Positions 1-12,180 of a stretch of DNA of 64,000 nucleotides are shown here, one piece after another; within the stretch, counting starts at the first letter, position 1, and each line of letters begins with the position of its first letter. The notes under the pieces were generated by a model. The model ran no database searches. It was not told where the DNA came from and worked only from the letters and a program-made list of their open reading frames with translations. Source of the stretch: Psilocybe azurescens (taxonomy: Eukaryota; Basidiomycota; Agaricomycetes; Agaricales; Agrocybaceae); assembly GCA_023853785.1 (NCBI GenBank), contig JAJIRX010000500.1, positions 682,001 through 746,000 of the forward strand, in the 5' to 3' direction. A program made the position numbers and the translations under genes.

Positions 1-2681
1 GGGCTTTTGCATTGTATTTGAAGTCGATACCGGTGGATTTCTTGAGCAATGCTACGTGGCCAAGGAAGAAGCGGAACGAATTTAACCATGGCAATAATAC
101 ACGGGAGATAACTTCACGGACACCCTCTTCACGGAAACGAAGGTTGTCTCCTCGCACAATAGGAGAATTAACGAGGAACATTCTAAGATATAAATTTATC
201 AGATGTTGTGTTACGAAAATAAATTTATGCTCCCATACCTTGTGGCATCTGCACCATACTGGTCTATGATAATGTTGGGGTCAGGATAGTTCTTTAGACT
301 CTTGCTCATTTTCTTGCCATCGCTGTTTTGGAGAATGTTTAGGATAAGTAAATTTGGAGCAATGGGATTGTACATACGCAGCAAGAACAAGTCCAGTTAC
401 AATGAGATTTTTCCATGGTGCCCTTCCGAAGAGGTGTGTAGAAAGAACAAGCAGAGTATAGAACCAACCACGCGTTTGATCAATACCCTCGGATACGAAA
501 TCGGCTGGGAATGTTTTTTCGAATAGCTCTTTATTCTCGAATGGGTAGTGAAGTTGAGCATATGGCATGCTATAATGGCCTTCAGTGAAATGGTCGGTTT
601 TCGAGTTGTTCCTATGCATACCTTCCGGATTCAAACCAGCAGTCAAAGACTTCTTCGACACGTTTGAGTACACCTTTCCCTTGCTTTGATGGGATGGTAA
701 TATGATCAATCTTATCTCTGTGGAGATCTGTAATACCGGTGACGCCAGACAATTTCTCTAGCTCTGCCACTGAACTGACACAGACAATCTAGGCAGCACC
801 GAAATTCATTGTGAGAAACTGATTTCAGAAATATAAAAATACAAGAACCCACCTCTTCCATATCCTCGCTTGCCCAAAGAGGCAGAGGAGTTCCCCAGTA
901 ACGATTACGAGAGATATTCCAGTCTCGGGCATTCAAAAGCCAATTGCCAAATCGGTTATCACCGACATTCTGGGGCACCCTGTGATACATTAAGGAATGA
1001 AGACTCGTATTCACATCATAGACGGGACAAACCATCTTGTTCCCTCATTGTTTGCAACAAGCTCATCTACGATAGGGCTGACTTTCACAAACCACGCAGG
1101 AATAGCACGGTAGATTAACGGTGTCCCTGATCTATATAAGCAACGTCAGTTTTAAATAGCAAACAGTTAAGAAACCGGTTTCGAAGATTCACCTCCAACA
1201 AAAGGGGTAGCTATGGTGGAAAGTCGATTGAACAATAAGACGACCTTTGGCCTTCAAAACCTTCTGAATAGGACTATCTGCAGCCTTAAAGCAATCAGGC
1301 TCAGAGCGCAATACCAAAAGATCATTGCCCCCTTACCTTGACGTGAAGCCCGGCGAAATCCGGAACCTCTTTAGTGAAATGTCCACCATCATCAATAGGG
1401 CAAGGAGGCATTTCATCGGGCCTCAAGACACCATGGGCAATGGCAATGCGGTAATCATCTTCACCAAATGCAGGAGCTTGATGAACGATACCTGTACCGT
1501 CTTTATCGGTAACGTAGGTATCTACGAGAACTCTGAATGCTTTGTCTTCGAACTTGTGCAGAAAGATGTGAATGCTGACAGTTTAGCTGCAACATCGATT
1601 GAACTGTACCCACCTGGTCCGTAAAGTATTCAAACATGGGAACGTAGCGCCATCCTTTCATATCCGAGCCTTGGAACTGTGCGATCTTTTTTAAATTTGG
1701 CTTTTTTGGGTCTTTGTAAAGTGTAGACAACAGCTTTTCATGGATGATGAAGTTTTGATCCTTCTCGGTGTCGTGGATCTTAATGTAGGTGAAATCGGGA
1801 TGAACACAAAGTGCAAGATTTGAAGGCAATGTCCAGGGTGTCGTTGTCCAGGCCAACAAAGAAGTATTTGGATCATCGACCAAGGGGAAAGATACAGTGA
1901 CTAAGCGCTTGAAGTCAGATATCAGTCATCTTGTCAGAACAGGAAACAAACCGGCGGGATCGTTGACATCTTTATATGCTTGTCCTGCTTCGAAGTTTGA
2001 CAGAGGAGTTGTACATCCAGTGGAGTAAGGCATAACCCTTAAGCCTCGGTAGACCATATTTTTTTGAAGAGTTCGCCGAAAGCCCACCAAACGGATTCCA
2101 TGAAGGACACATTAAGTGTTTTATAGTCGTTGTCGAAATCAATCCATCGCCCCATGCGTTCAACGGTCTGTCGCCATTCCGATGAATATCTCATCACGAT
2201 CTTTCGGCATTCGTCGTTGTACTTGTCGATTCCCATAGCCATGACATCTGCCTTTCCTGTGATGCCCAATCGCTTGTCGATTTCGTGTTCAACCGGGAGA
2301 CCATGTGTATCCCAACCAAAGCGTCTTGTTACGTGGAACCCACTGACATGAGCATGTCGAGTAACGATATCCTGTTCATTCAAAAGTTGGATGAAGTCTA
2401 GCCTAGGGCGAAGCAGCACAAACCTTGATGGTCCCAGCGAGAAGATGGCCGTAATGAGGCAATCCAGTAGCAAAGGGGGGCCATCGTAGAAGGAAAACTC
2501 GGGCCTGCCTTCAGAGAGCTTCAAGCTGGTTTGAAACGCGTCGATCTCTCTCCAGAAAGCGATGACCTTTTCTTCTTCCTTTGGAAAGTCGAAGGGTGTT
2601 GATACTGTTCATATGTTAATTTTTTGTAAGATATTCGGACAAAATGACATTCAACTTACTATCGTGTGCTGGAAACGCCAT
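1..2681 (-). CDS. ILS1: Isoleucyl-tRNA synthetase, cytosolic (3' end outside window)
   Basis: Class I synthetase that charges tRNA-Ile with isoleucine in the cytosol. It starts at the ATG at 2681 (MAFPAHD), with a first intron immediately after. The HIGH-type motif (PHYGHL) lies at 2442-2459, [10 protein letters not shown] follows, [15 protein letters not shown] is at about 1800-1860, the [16 protein letters not shown] region is at about 530-640, and KMSKS is at 298-312. About nine GT-AG introns of 45-60 bp link the exons, and the gene runs off the window at base 1. Two single-base losses break the frame: the C run read at 2475-2480 has six bases where seven are needed, and the A run at 2059-2065 has seven where eight are needed. 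Sequence on both sides of each is perfectly conserved family sequence, so I treat the gene as intact and the breaks as probable sequence errors. The length so far and the eukaryotic-type spacing fit the cytosolic rather than the mitochondrial enzyme. Confidence 0.95.
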
Positions 2682-5600
2682 TTTATTGAAGAGTGCAATC
2701 CACGTAACCAAGATATAAGCGAGTTTTGTCTTGATCAATGAGTCACTAGAACAGTACTAGCTACTTGGTTTCTCGACGAGTCATTTAGTTATCTTGAAAG
2801 ATCAACAAAACGACTGTCGTCGGTCTTTGCCGATAACACTAAGATAAGATTATCTTATCCAAACCAGTAATTAAATAATCCGATCAGTCGCGTCCAAGCA
2901 CAAACCTTCAAGCTTCAATGGTTGACCAATGACAATGAACATCATTGCAACTGCAACTTCAAGTGCTCGCCAACACTCAAGGAAAACTAACATCAGTTCT
3001 GAAGCTGCACAATGAGCTCAACATCTTTACAATTTGGGCGACATCGAAATACTTCATTCCTCAACTCAATCGCTTGCGCGGCGCTGGGGCATCTTTTGTT
3101 AGCGGAAGCTGGTGTAGACTGGCCGCGGTATTCAAGCTTTTTCTTGACTTCTGGTGTTCCCTTACCTCATTATTAGTCTGTATGTGGACTTCTTCCAGAC
3201 AGGATCACAATTCTAGACCATCCGTCGACCGTTGGGTAATCATTGAAGCTTTCAGTGACTAACATGAGATGCTGACTTAGTTCTCGAGAGGCATCCAACT
3301 AACTTCCCTGCTCAATTGCATCCGACTGTTAGATTCGTTCTATCTTAAGATTCAGGACTGCTGAAATCAATGGTGATATTAATATCTCTGCAGGTTTCCC
3401 AAGGCTTCTGGGATTATGCATAGTGCATTCGAAGGATACTAGTCAATGAAAACGCAGACTTACGGATATTAAAATCGGAAGTTCAGCGACAACATGCACA
3501 AGTCTAAGGGTACTTGTACGTGCCGTTTTTCTTGAATATAAATGACAAGAGTCTCATTGCTTTTCCTTCATAGAATTTGTTTCCAATTTCACCATTGTTC
3601 GACGGTATCAGAAAGATGTCTCCTATCAACAGACACCTATTATACATTCATCTATCGATGTGGAATCAAGCCTTTTCGGTTCCAAATAGTCCGAAGCACC
3701 CTGGTTTCTTCCATTTGGTTGCAATCTGTTAGCCTCGAAATGACCGTTGTCCAATCCAATGAAGAAGAGCCCATGATTTATCCGCAGCTCTGTATCTGCG
3801 CTGCTAAACATAGAAACATCGAATTCCATCAGAACTTTCCCGCCTTCATAAAAATCCGAGCCGGAACGAGTACACACAACAGATAGGCAATGTCGGAAGA
3901 GCTTACTTCAACATACATATCTCTGATTTCTATCGTCTCTCTGGGGAAACAACACGCTTTGTATATGTCTTCTCCCTTCTTTCAAGATCTATCCGCATTT
4001 TCTCAACGCACCGGAAGGCTGTTGACCACTAGAAAATGATCAATGGTCGATATTCTCGACATTCAAATCCGCGGCGTGTTTTCTCTGGTTCATCGTAGAA
4101 ACTCAAGGCGTTCTCAATTCACCTAATTCTACATACGAAGAATCGCGACTTCGGTGCATCTTTCTCGACCGAAAGACAGATGATTGAAGAACTATGTTTT
4201 AGGTTCAATCGTGGTTGTGTCTCGATCATCTAGATCCAAACCCAGCGGAATGGATTTCATGTTGAGAATGCCCTGGAAGCGCGAAACAGGACAGTGGTCC
4301 CTGTGTTCCAGTCGAATGGAGTGTTTCCTATACGCAGCCATGCAACAAAGCGTGACAAGTCAATTCAAAAAGCCTATTTCAGTAATGAAGACCCAACCAA
4401 AGTGTCTTCCTTGTGCCTTTCCCAGTGATCAAGCAGTATCTAAAGCACCCTCAAGATCCACCAGGACCACCGCTTCTTCGTCAGGTCCATTAGTATTACT
4501 TGCTGTCCCAGTGGTCCCATGGGCTGCTCACAGCACTTGATCTGTCGGGCCGGCACTACACTACCGGACCGAAATAAACTGTGCAGTATCATCAAGCGCT
4601 GAAGATTAGCTGAAGGAATGTTGTAACTTTGAAAAACGGGATGGATCAAACGTACGAGCTCAATTACGAGCTCTTACACACATAATCCACCAGGAATGAA
4701 CCTATTCTATGTCGTATTTTTCAATCATCTTTCGGTGACATTTGGGTCTGAGTCCAGCATCGGAATTTCAATCAAGTCCAGCATCAATTGGCTGGTGCTA
4801 TATTGGCGGTGCATGGTGCTTCGATATCGGCAATGCGCCCTTGTTTCCTTCCTCAAAACGCTATTTTTCTATTCGCCGACGTGTAATTACACCAACACAC
4901 TTGACACCAGGAATGTCGATTTTTTCTCAGGCGTTCGAAGCTCGAGCACTGGGGAAGGTCAGGGTCCAATTTTGCTTCATGGATCAGCGAATCTGCACAT
5001 ACGCTCTGTAAATCCCAATTGATCGCAGTTAAAGAATTGTATGTAACGATTTTTGCATCATTCAGACAGCTAAGGATGACCGCCTATTCCCTCTCGGCCG
5101 ACACGCAACCAGGGCGCACACGGTGATAGAGACCGCTTAAATTTCAATGCCCGGTGGATATTTGAGCAGCACATGAACCATACTTTGTGCAGCATAGGTA
5201 CACCTTACATACGGAGACTCGAAAACATGAAGCTTGACATCCGGGGAACATTGCCAAACTACCCAGACTTTCTACACCCGGTCGAGCGTCGATCCTTGCA
5301 TTTTAACAAGCGGTGTACTTGTTGCCCCTTGGATAGCATACGCCTGACCGCGTCATCGATGACGACCTTAAATCAAGCATCTCTCAAATTGGGGCTTTTA
5401 TCTTTCCATGTCCGTGTTGACAATAAGTAAATGAGTGTCACTTTGATAGGGCAAATGATGATAATCAATCGCTCTCAGCCCCCGACTCCCGAAGGGCCGC
5501 GTTTTGACAGAAAAAGTGAAAACCAAAAAACATACAGAACAAAATAGACATGTCATTTTTTGGGGGTCCTAATAATTCCTGTGGACGATCTATCAGTCTC

Positions 5601-5900
5601 ACACCAGGTCGAAGGCAGTTCAGATTATCCGTCAAAGACACGCAGTATAACTCGAGGGGCTCAAAAAGGTCTAATTGATCTTTCTCGGTGTCGCCTTTGG
5701 ACTGATTGCAATGACGTAGTTTTTTCACTTTGTCACTGCCTCGGTGCCTCGTGTTTTATGACGCTCCGCGCGTCGCGAAACTGGAAACATACCCATAATT
5801 AGCGACCTGCAAGAACCATGTCCATGCAAAACGCATCTATTCCAATATGCGTGTGGTTGTCGAGAATACCCCGGATCCAAAATAACACGCAATGTTTCTT
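2682..5900. other. Gene-poor region upstream of IleRS, no gene resolved
   Basis: About 3.2 kb without a gene I can defend. The first few hundred bases must include the IleRS promoter. On the minus strand short stretches look coding-like, for example EEAVVLVDLEGALDTA near 4435-4490, IPLGLDLDDRDTTTIEPKT near 4195-4255 and KIDIPGVKCVGVITRRRIEK near 4865-4925. They are separated by stops, and I could not join them with plausible introns or match them to a family. They may be remnants of a dead gene or chance frames. Confidence 0.4.
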
Positions 5901-7639
5901 CATGTCCGTGTAAGTACGAATTATGCAGTGTATATACAAAAAAAAAGTACCACCAATAAACTAAAAATGCTTGTTTGATTGAGAAAGGCGAAATGTACTA
6001 ATACTGTGAACGTGTGTATGTATGTAGTGGCAGAAGTGCGACGAGGTGTGCTAGTGTTCGAGTCAGTGAGTGTATGCGTGCATTGTACTGAATATCTTGA
6101 GTTGAGTGGACGGTTGGACAATTTAAATGAAAGGAGCCAGAAGAAAAGGGTAGGAGGAAGAGGAGACAAAGGTGTCTGCCAGTGAGAATGTATAACATAT
6201 GTATATTCGTATTTGGTCGTAGGAAAATATAAACGATGGATATGAATCATGGTCGAAGGAAGGACAATGCGATGATTGAGGATGAACGGCGTTGGTTCAA
6301 AGAAAGAAGGACGTCTATGGCGTTATGATTAGGAATGACCGATGTTGATGTGTGTGACTGCGTTGCGTTGAGATGAGATGAGGGCGCTGGGAATGGATGG
6401 GTGGTGTGTTTAACAAATTGTGGTTGCCAATGAAAAATGGAAACATGAAGAAACAGGATAGTGAAAGTGAACAGAGTGGAAAGAAGTGTGGAAGAAAAGC
6501 AAAAAATGAAAGTTGCATCACCAAGACTTCAAAGCTAGCCCACCAAAAAAAGAAAGAAAGAGAAAATCCCAAGAACCAAGAACACCACGATGACAAAAAA
6601 AAAATGAAAAGACGAAAACGAAATAGAGGTTACCCAAAGAAAAAGCACCATGGATATCATCTTTTTTTTAAAAAAAAAAAAAACCAATCCAATCCAACAC
6701 ACATCCCACTCTCATATGACCCCACCTGCACTCTCGCTCTCGCTCAAAAAACATTCAAAACGAACCCTTCTCATCCTCCTTTCCCTCCTCAGCTGGGCCC
6801 ACCGACGATAGGTTACAAATGCAGAAACAGCCTTTCTTCTCCACTCCACTCCAAACTCCACTCCAAGCTCCCAGAAAGTAGAAGTGAAAAAAATGCCGGA
6901 GCGGTCTTGGTCTTCACTCCAAAGCCCCAGCCAGATCCACTGGGACACACACGGCCATTATACATAGCATAGCATAGAAATATTCAACCGCACCACAATA
7001 TGATATGACATGATATGCGGGGTATCGAAGCGATGGAATAACATGTTTGGGTGATGGTGATATAGACGGGATGCACAAAGAGTCGTCGGTAAGGTGACCT
7101 ATGGGGTCGGTCGAACGGCTGGCAGAGGACCGCGTTCGTCCTGGACAGCCACTGGCACCAGCAGAACCAGGACCAGGACCGAGAAGAGAAGTGCGAGTCG
7201 AGGGAGGATAAAACCAAGCCACCAACAAATCGGCCAATAATGATATAAGGGGTGATAACAAGTCTTAAGAGGGGGCCTCCTTTGTCTTTGTCTTTCCATT
7301 CGTATTCTCCACGAGTCGGACCCAAGCTTAGAGTCCACGGGGCACAGGAGCGCGCACACGCGCAGATACTTGGGTTACGATGGTCGCGTAAACTTGGAAC
7401 GACGCTCAAGACCGTCCTTGATAAATTAACAATGTGTCGCGTCGCCGCCGTCGATGTCGATGTATATGTCTTCATCCCGCTCCCCGATCCATGTCATTTT
7501 GGTTCTTGGTCGGTATCATCTCCATCTCCATCTCCATTTCGGCCGGCCCAACATCACCCATCCACACACGCACAAGAGAGAGAGAGAAGAGAGAGAAATC
7601 CCGACAGCCCGATCCGGCAAATAGCCTCTAATATCGACA
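5901..7639. other. Low-complexity downstream region of PBS2
   Basis: The stretch is biased: purine-rich on the plus strand from 6400 to 6680 with poly-A runs, a GT/TG-rich part near 6010-6080, and a GA microsatellite near 7576-7597. The longest open frame here (6397-6972, plus) is composed of lysine/asparagine and proline/serine low-complexity sequence with no domain. It probably holds the 3' UTR and terminator of PBS2. I see no gene. Confidence 0.5.
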
Positions 7640-9327
7640 TTATACCGACTGTGGCATCTGGGCTCTCGAAGCAGCGAGGGCAACAGCCACTTTATGCGCC
7701 AGAGCCTTCTCCACCCACCCAACCATATCCACATCGCTCGTCTTGTCCTTTTTCAAAAACGGATGCTCCTAAATAAATAAAAAGTTTAATCTTCTCGAAT
7801 CCCTCAACAAATATGACGAAAAAGTACTAACCAACAACTCCCGATATGTCGCCCGCTTCTCGGGATCCTTCCTCAAACACATGGACACCCATTCTCTCGC
7901 GGTCTCGCTGTACTTTTCCTCCGGCAGCTCGGGCGGGTCGCCGTGCACGATAGCGGTCAGCTGCGCGAACACGTTCGAGTATGTTTCGGGCGGGTACGGG
8001 TACTTCCCCTAGCCCCATCTCAATCATGGAGAGCCCCAGCGACCAGACGTCAGAGGAGACGGTGTAGGTGCCGAGGTTGTTTTGGGATTCGCCCTTGATG
8101 CGTTCAGGCTGGGAAGGAAATAGATGTGAGCAGAAGCAGCAGAGGAAAGAAAAGAACGTACAGCCATGTATGATTGACACCCAATATTCGTCTTGGCGAG
8201 AGACTTGTCGAGTTCGCCTGAAATACCGAAATCGCAGAGTTTGATTTCGCCTTTTCTGTTGACGAGGACGTTTGTAGGTTTTACATCTACATACAAAATG
8301 TAAGTCACGTTTACAAGGAAAGAAAGAGACGAGAACATACCGCGATGAATGATGTTGAGATCGTCTTTGAGGAATTTGAGACCTCTGACCATGGAGGCGG
8401 CGATGCGGGCGAGAACATCCTCAGGAACGCCTGCAGCCTGGAGTTTATCGAGTGAGCCGGCGTCCATGTACTCCATGCAGTAGTAAACACAGGATTCTAT
8501 GAAAAAGCGCCGTAAAACTCTACAATCTCTGGTGCGACGGCGCGATGGAGGACATCGAGTTCCATGATGATAGCGTTTAGCTTTGCATCTTCTAGTTCTA
8601 GACGAATTTCCTGTAGCTGGTGTTAGACAAAGAAGAATGAAAATGAAATAGAGCATGCCTTCATAGCCATTGCGACATTGGTGGGTTTATGCAAGACCTT
8701 TTTGACGGTGCCGTAATTGCCTTTTCCGAGCTCTTCGTCGAGCTGGAGCTGATCCATATTGATAGCAAAGGATGCGCCATTTGAAAAGTTGACGCCTGCA
8801 GCATGGAGAACGGCCTTGCCGTTAAAGTTGAGAGCACCCGAGGGATCACTTGAGATGGGGTGGATGAGATGCGAGAGACAAGGGAAGAGGAAATATATGA
8901 CATACACGATTTTTGAGAAATTTGAAAAGGGGGAGGTAAAGTTGGCAGCTGATGGGGGTTTGCGGGGTGGATCGTGCTGGAAGAGGGAGGGACGGCCTGC
9001 ACCGAGACCAGCGGCGACGGGGCCGTCTGGGATAACGAACGAGCTGTCTATGTCGCGGAGGGAAAAGTTTGGGCGGGCCCTGCGAGCAGCCATGCCTGCT
9101 GGTTTCTGGTGGCGAGGAGGCGGGAAGGAGGAGGCGGGGTGGAGGACGGGATGGCTGAAGAGGGCGGATGCGGCGGGGGAGTCGGCGGCGAGCTGGTTGT
9201 TTGGCTGTGCGCGATTAGCAAAGGCGGCCATCTTTGCCTGGAGGGAGGGAGGGATTGGCGTTGAGGCGGGATGGTTGTTTGCACGGAGGCCGGTGAGGGG
9301 ATTATTGGCGCGTTTGTTGTCAGACAT
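7640..9327 (-). CDS. PBS2: MAP kinase kinase Pbs2 (Hog1 osmostress pathway)
   Basis: Dual-specificity kinase that phosphorylates the Hog1 MAP kinase in the high-osmolarity pathway. The start at 9327 gives a long disordered N-terminus of about 200 residues rich in Pro, Ala and Asn. The kinase domain then shows the glycine loop ELGKGNYGTVKKV, the lysine of NVAMAMKEIRLE, the catalytic loop IIHRDVKPTNVLV, the DFG motif in LCDFGISGELDKSLAKT, and NIGCQSYMAPERIKG. The S-L-A-K-T activation sites and the CQSYMAPERI string are typical of Pbs2 rather than Ste7 or Mkk1. The last exon (EHPFLKKDKT...) ends at the TAA at 7640-7642. Two frame breaks sit in homopolymers: five A at 8502-8506 (one short, in GAFFIESC) and four C at 8006-8009 (one extra, in MGLGKYPYPP). 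Both flanks are conserved, so these are probably sequence errors. It is head-to-head with the BAG gene. Confidence 0.93.
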
Positions 9328-9381
9328 GGTAGTTGGTAGTAGGGAAGCAAGGTGAATTACTGGTTGGATTAGAACGTCATC
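9328..9381. promoter_or_regulatory. 54 bp bidirectional promoter between PBS2 and the BAG gene
   Basis: Only 54 bases separate the start codon of PBS2 (minus) from that of the BAG co-chaperone gene (plus). Both 5' UTRs and core promoters must therefore overlap each other or lie inside the neighbouring coding sequence. No TATA box is visible. Shared or mutually exclusive transcription is an inference from spacing alone. Confidence 0.6.
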
Positions 9382-9971
9382 ATGCCAGTTATTGTAAAGT
9401 GGGGCAGAGATCGGTTCGAGTTTGAACTGCCCTCCCCAGACACTCTTCTATCAGCCATTCGTCATTCCATCGCCGCATATACACAGCTACCCTACAACGC
9501 CTTTCAGATCATACACGATGGAGCTGTCTGCGCAGACGACAACGCACAAAGTACGTCATCATTTCTTCATTTTCTTTTCACTCTGCCTAATCTCTGCTGC
9601 TATCAGTCGCTGCCTACCATCTCCGCCCCAATTCAACCATAGCCATCGTGGCCAACCACGATCTGCCCACTGTCCGCAAGAATACAGAGCAGGCCCAGAT
9701 CGCCTCCATCCATGCAGAGCTCGCTGCAGCACGCGCCGATCTCGCCCCCGCCCAGTCCGCCTTTCTCCGCGATCTCACCCTCCACCCCAAGCACTCTCTT
9801 GCAAAGGAGCACTCCCGCATAGGCGAGCTCCTCCTCCAGGCCCTCCTCCGTCTAGACGCCATTGTCCCAGAGCACGACTGGCAAACTGCCCGCGCAGACC
9901 GCAAGGCCGCCGTCAAGGAGCTCCAGGCCCTCCTCGATCAGCTCGACTCGGAATGGGCTAATGCACAGTAA
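9382..9971 (+). CDS. Ubiquitin-like plus BAG domain co-chaperone
   Basis: Predicted 177-residue Hsp70 nucleotide-exchange co-chaperone. Exon 1 is 9382-9550, the intron is 9551-9606 (GTACGT...TATCAG) and exon 2 runs to the TAA at 9969-9971. Residues 1-75 resemble a ubiquitin-like fold: a MPVIVKWGRDRFEFEL start, a middle helix, and a final strand NSTIAIVAN. Residues of about 85-175 form the helical BAG domain, with conserved Ala/Leu-rich helices and a final helix of the type VKELQALLDQLDS. This layout matches Bag1-like proteins. It shares its promoter with PBS2 and is convergent with the RING gene, with 19 bp between the stop codons. The frame is intact. Confidence 0.85.
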
Positions 9972-9990
9972 TAGTAGTAGTAGTCTATCT

Positions 9991-11077
9991 TTACAACTTT
10001 GTAATCGAGCCACCCATCGTCGGTCGCGTGTACTCTCTGTCCATCATCATCCCGTGCATCTGCATCCGCAATCCGTGCATCTGTGCTCTAATTGACATCA
10101 TCTCTTCACTCAGCCGCAGCGTCTCGTTCGTCAGCGCCATCTCGTTCCGCCGCCGCACCTCGTCCACCACAACCCCCATCCCTATCACCTCCTCCCGCAA
10201 GCCGTTCACCGTGCCCTCCAGCGTGCCCTCTCCGCCCCCCAGCCACGCCCCTACCACGCCCTTCACCGCGCCCTGCTCCTTCCGCAGCGTCTGCACCGTC
10301 CCCTCCAGCACCTCCACCCGGTGTCGCAGCATCACATTCTGCTCCGTCAACAGCGACACCTTGGCCGTGTTCGCCGCGAAAAAGCCCTTCAGCGCCTCGT
10401 AAACACACGTCTTCAGATGCTCCCCTCCTCGCCTCTATACCCACATCCCAACCCCGCATGCGGACACCGATACTCCTCCTTCCCACCCTCCTCTTTGCGG
10501 CCATCCTCCCCGCTCACCTCCTCCTCTGCCCCGTCCTCCTCTTCGCCGTGCACCCTCTCCACATGCCCCTGCACGTCTCTCCGCCGCATCACCTCCCCAC
10601 ACCCGGCAACCACACACTCCACCTCCGCATACTCGCACTCTTCCTTCAGGTGCAGCACCATGCCCTGCCGCTCGCACGTGTACCTGCACCCCTCCCCCCA
10701 ATACACGCACTCCACAATCAGCTCATCCACCATCTGTCCGTCCGTAATTTATTAAGTCAATGAGCGCACATATCAACGTTAAGCTTCTGAGAACCACCCA
10801 CCGAGCGCACGATCGGGTTGGCAGGACATAGGTCCTCCACGCTCAACGCCGATCGGTCCACAGGGCACTGCCCGGAGTGAGATAGCGCGCGCAGGATGCA
10901 TTCGTAGCAGAACGTGTGGGCGCACGTCCGCGTCGTCGTCGGGTCCGTGAAGGGCGCCCGGCATATGCAGCATATCTAGGGCGGGTAACCACCAATGAGT
11001 TCTGTACACAGTGTATGTGGTAGCAGCATACTAACAAGATTGCTGTTCGGTGTGTCGACGTAGTTGTACAGCGACAT
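9991..11077 (-). CDS. RING finger and TRAF-type zinc finger protein, probable E3 ubiquitin ligase
   Basis: The ATG at 11077 begins MSLYNYVDTPNSNL and is followed by an intron. The next exon encodes the RING ICCICRAPFTDPTTTRTC, then AHTFCYEC and GQCPVD, i.e. C-x2-C, C-x-H, C-x2-C and C-x2-D. The last zinc ligand is Asp instead of Cys. After a second intron (ending at 10734) come two TRAF-type zinc fingers (CVYWGEGCRYTC...HLKEEC, CPHAGLGCGYRG...HLKTC) separated by an acidic insert near 10500-10560. A coiled coil (LLTEQNVMLRHRVEVLEG) and a Met-rich C-terminus follow, ending at the TAA at 9991-9993. One base is missing from the G run read at 10422-10425; restoring frame there joins the second TRAF finger to the coiled coil. 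The substrate is unknown. Confidence 0.85.
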
Positions 11078-12180
11078 TTTCAATTGAAGTGGGTACGCCC
11101 CGCAATACTAAATTGATGAATAGAGGCTCCTCGGACAATGCCCCAGGGGTCGGATTAGGATAATCTATGCAGCTCCGGGGTATGCAGGAGCGATGTAGCA
11201 ACAGCACAGTGTATCCGAGAGGAATGGCAAAGGTCAAGTCCCAGGCGGGAAGCCGACTCCGGGGCCACTGTCTTTGTCTCCAAGATAAGATAACGTCACT
11301 TAAGAACATCGTTCACACGCTCGTAGATAAGATAGTGAGCGCTACTCGTAGATTCGATCCACTATGTATCCATAAAATGATATTGCACTTCGACTCTTTG
11401 CAAACAGAAACTGATTATAGAGTGCTGTCAGGATCATTCAATAACATTATGAGATCTTGATGAGGTCCTGCATATTGGAACTGCCAAGCGCATGATGGTA
11501 CAGTGAGGACAAAGAAGTTATTCTAGCTATCATATTCATTGAATGTTGTACATGCTGCAGAGTATCAACACGTATTACCAGACAAAGCCAATGTGTACGA
11601 ATTAATAAGATTACATCAACACATCAACGCCATTATTCCCGCGTTCATAAAACCTGACGCTGGATTACGATAAGCGCCCACATTCGGGTTTCGGGCACCA
11701 AACTAAATACCGCCCGCCACGCTTTTTTTTATGAGCTCAGTAGCGCTAGCCGCTCAAACTAATCCGCGCTGCGCAGTCAGTTGCCCCTAACAGGGTCGTC
11801 AAATATAAATGCCGAAACATCAATCAAGAAAAGATGTGAAATGGATAGCGCTTGGATAGCACTTTCCGATCATGCTGCATCATGAATTACAAGTTAGACT
11901 CAGCTTCACCGGTTCAACAACATTGGAAGGATTGTATAATAACTGATGCTTAGAAACCTCATTTCTGCTGTTTTGACAGTCGTTTTTAATCATTGTTAGT
12001 AATAAAAATGTTTACTCCTTAGGTACCCGTATGTAAGCGCGGTTTGTGCTTTCCAGAGTGTTGGGTGCAAAGATGCTCAGTAGCATTGCACAGAAAGATG
12101 GCATCTCCTTCCTCTAAACTATTGATCACGTCCTCTGTTAGCCTTTTACCGGACTCAAAAGGCCCATGATCGGGTTTGGC
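11078..12180. other. Intergenic, nothing recognised
   Basis: It holds the promoter of the RING gene and about 1 kb of AT-rich sequence with many stops on both strands. The 5' half of the reductase pseudogene that follows would be expected at its right end. I find no trace of its cofactor-binding start, so that part is deleted or eroded beyond recognition. Confidence 0.5.

Noticed and set aside
2475..2480. Programmed ribosomal frameshift in IleRS
   Set aside because: No slippery heptamer or stimulatory structure is known for this family, and similar indels in both directions occur in many unrelated genes here, so error is simpler.
5465..5728. 87-codon minus-strand frame with a polar start
   Set aside because: No domain, no supported promoter or introns, and biased composition. 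I could not separate it from a chance frame.
6397..6972. 191-codon open frame on the plus strand
   Set aside because: Composition is low-complexity (Lys/Asn, then Pro/Ser) from purine-rich DNA with poly-A runs. It has no domain and sits in the presumed 3' region of PBS2.
10092..10763. Long plus-strand open frame rich in Pro and Ser
   Set aside because: It is the antisense shadow of the GC-rich RING/TRAF gene on the minus strand, whose zinc-finger motifs and introns are clear.
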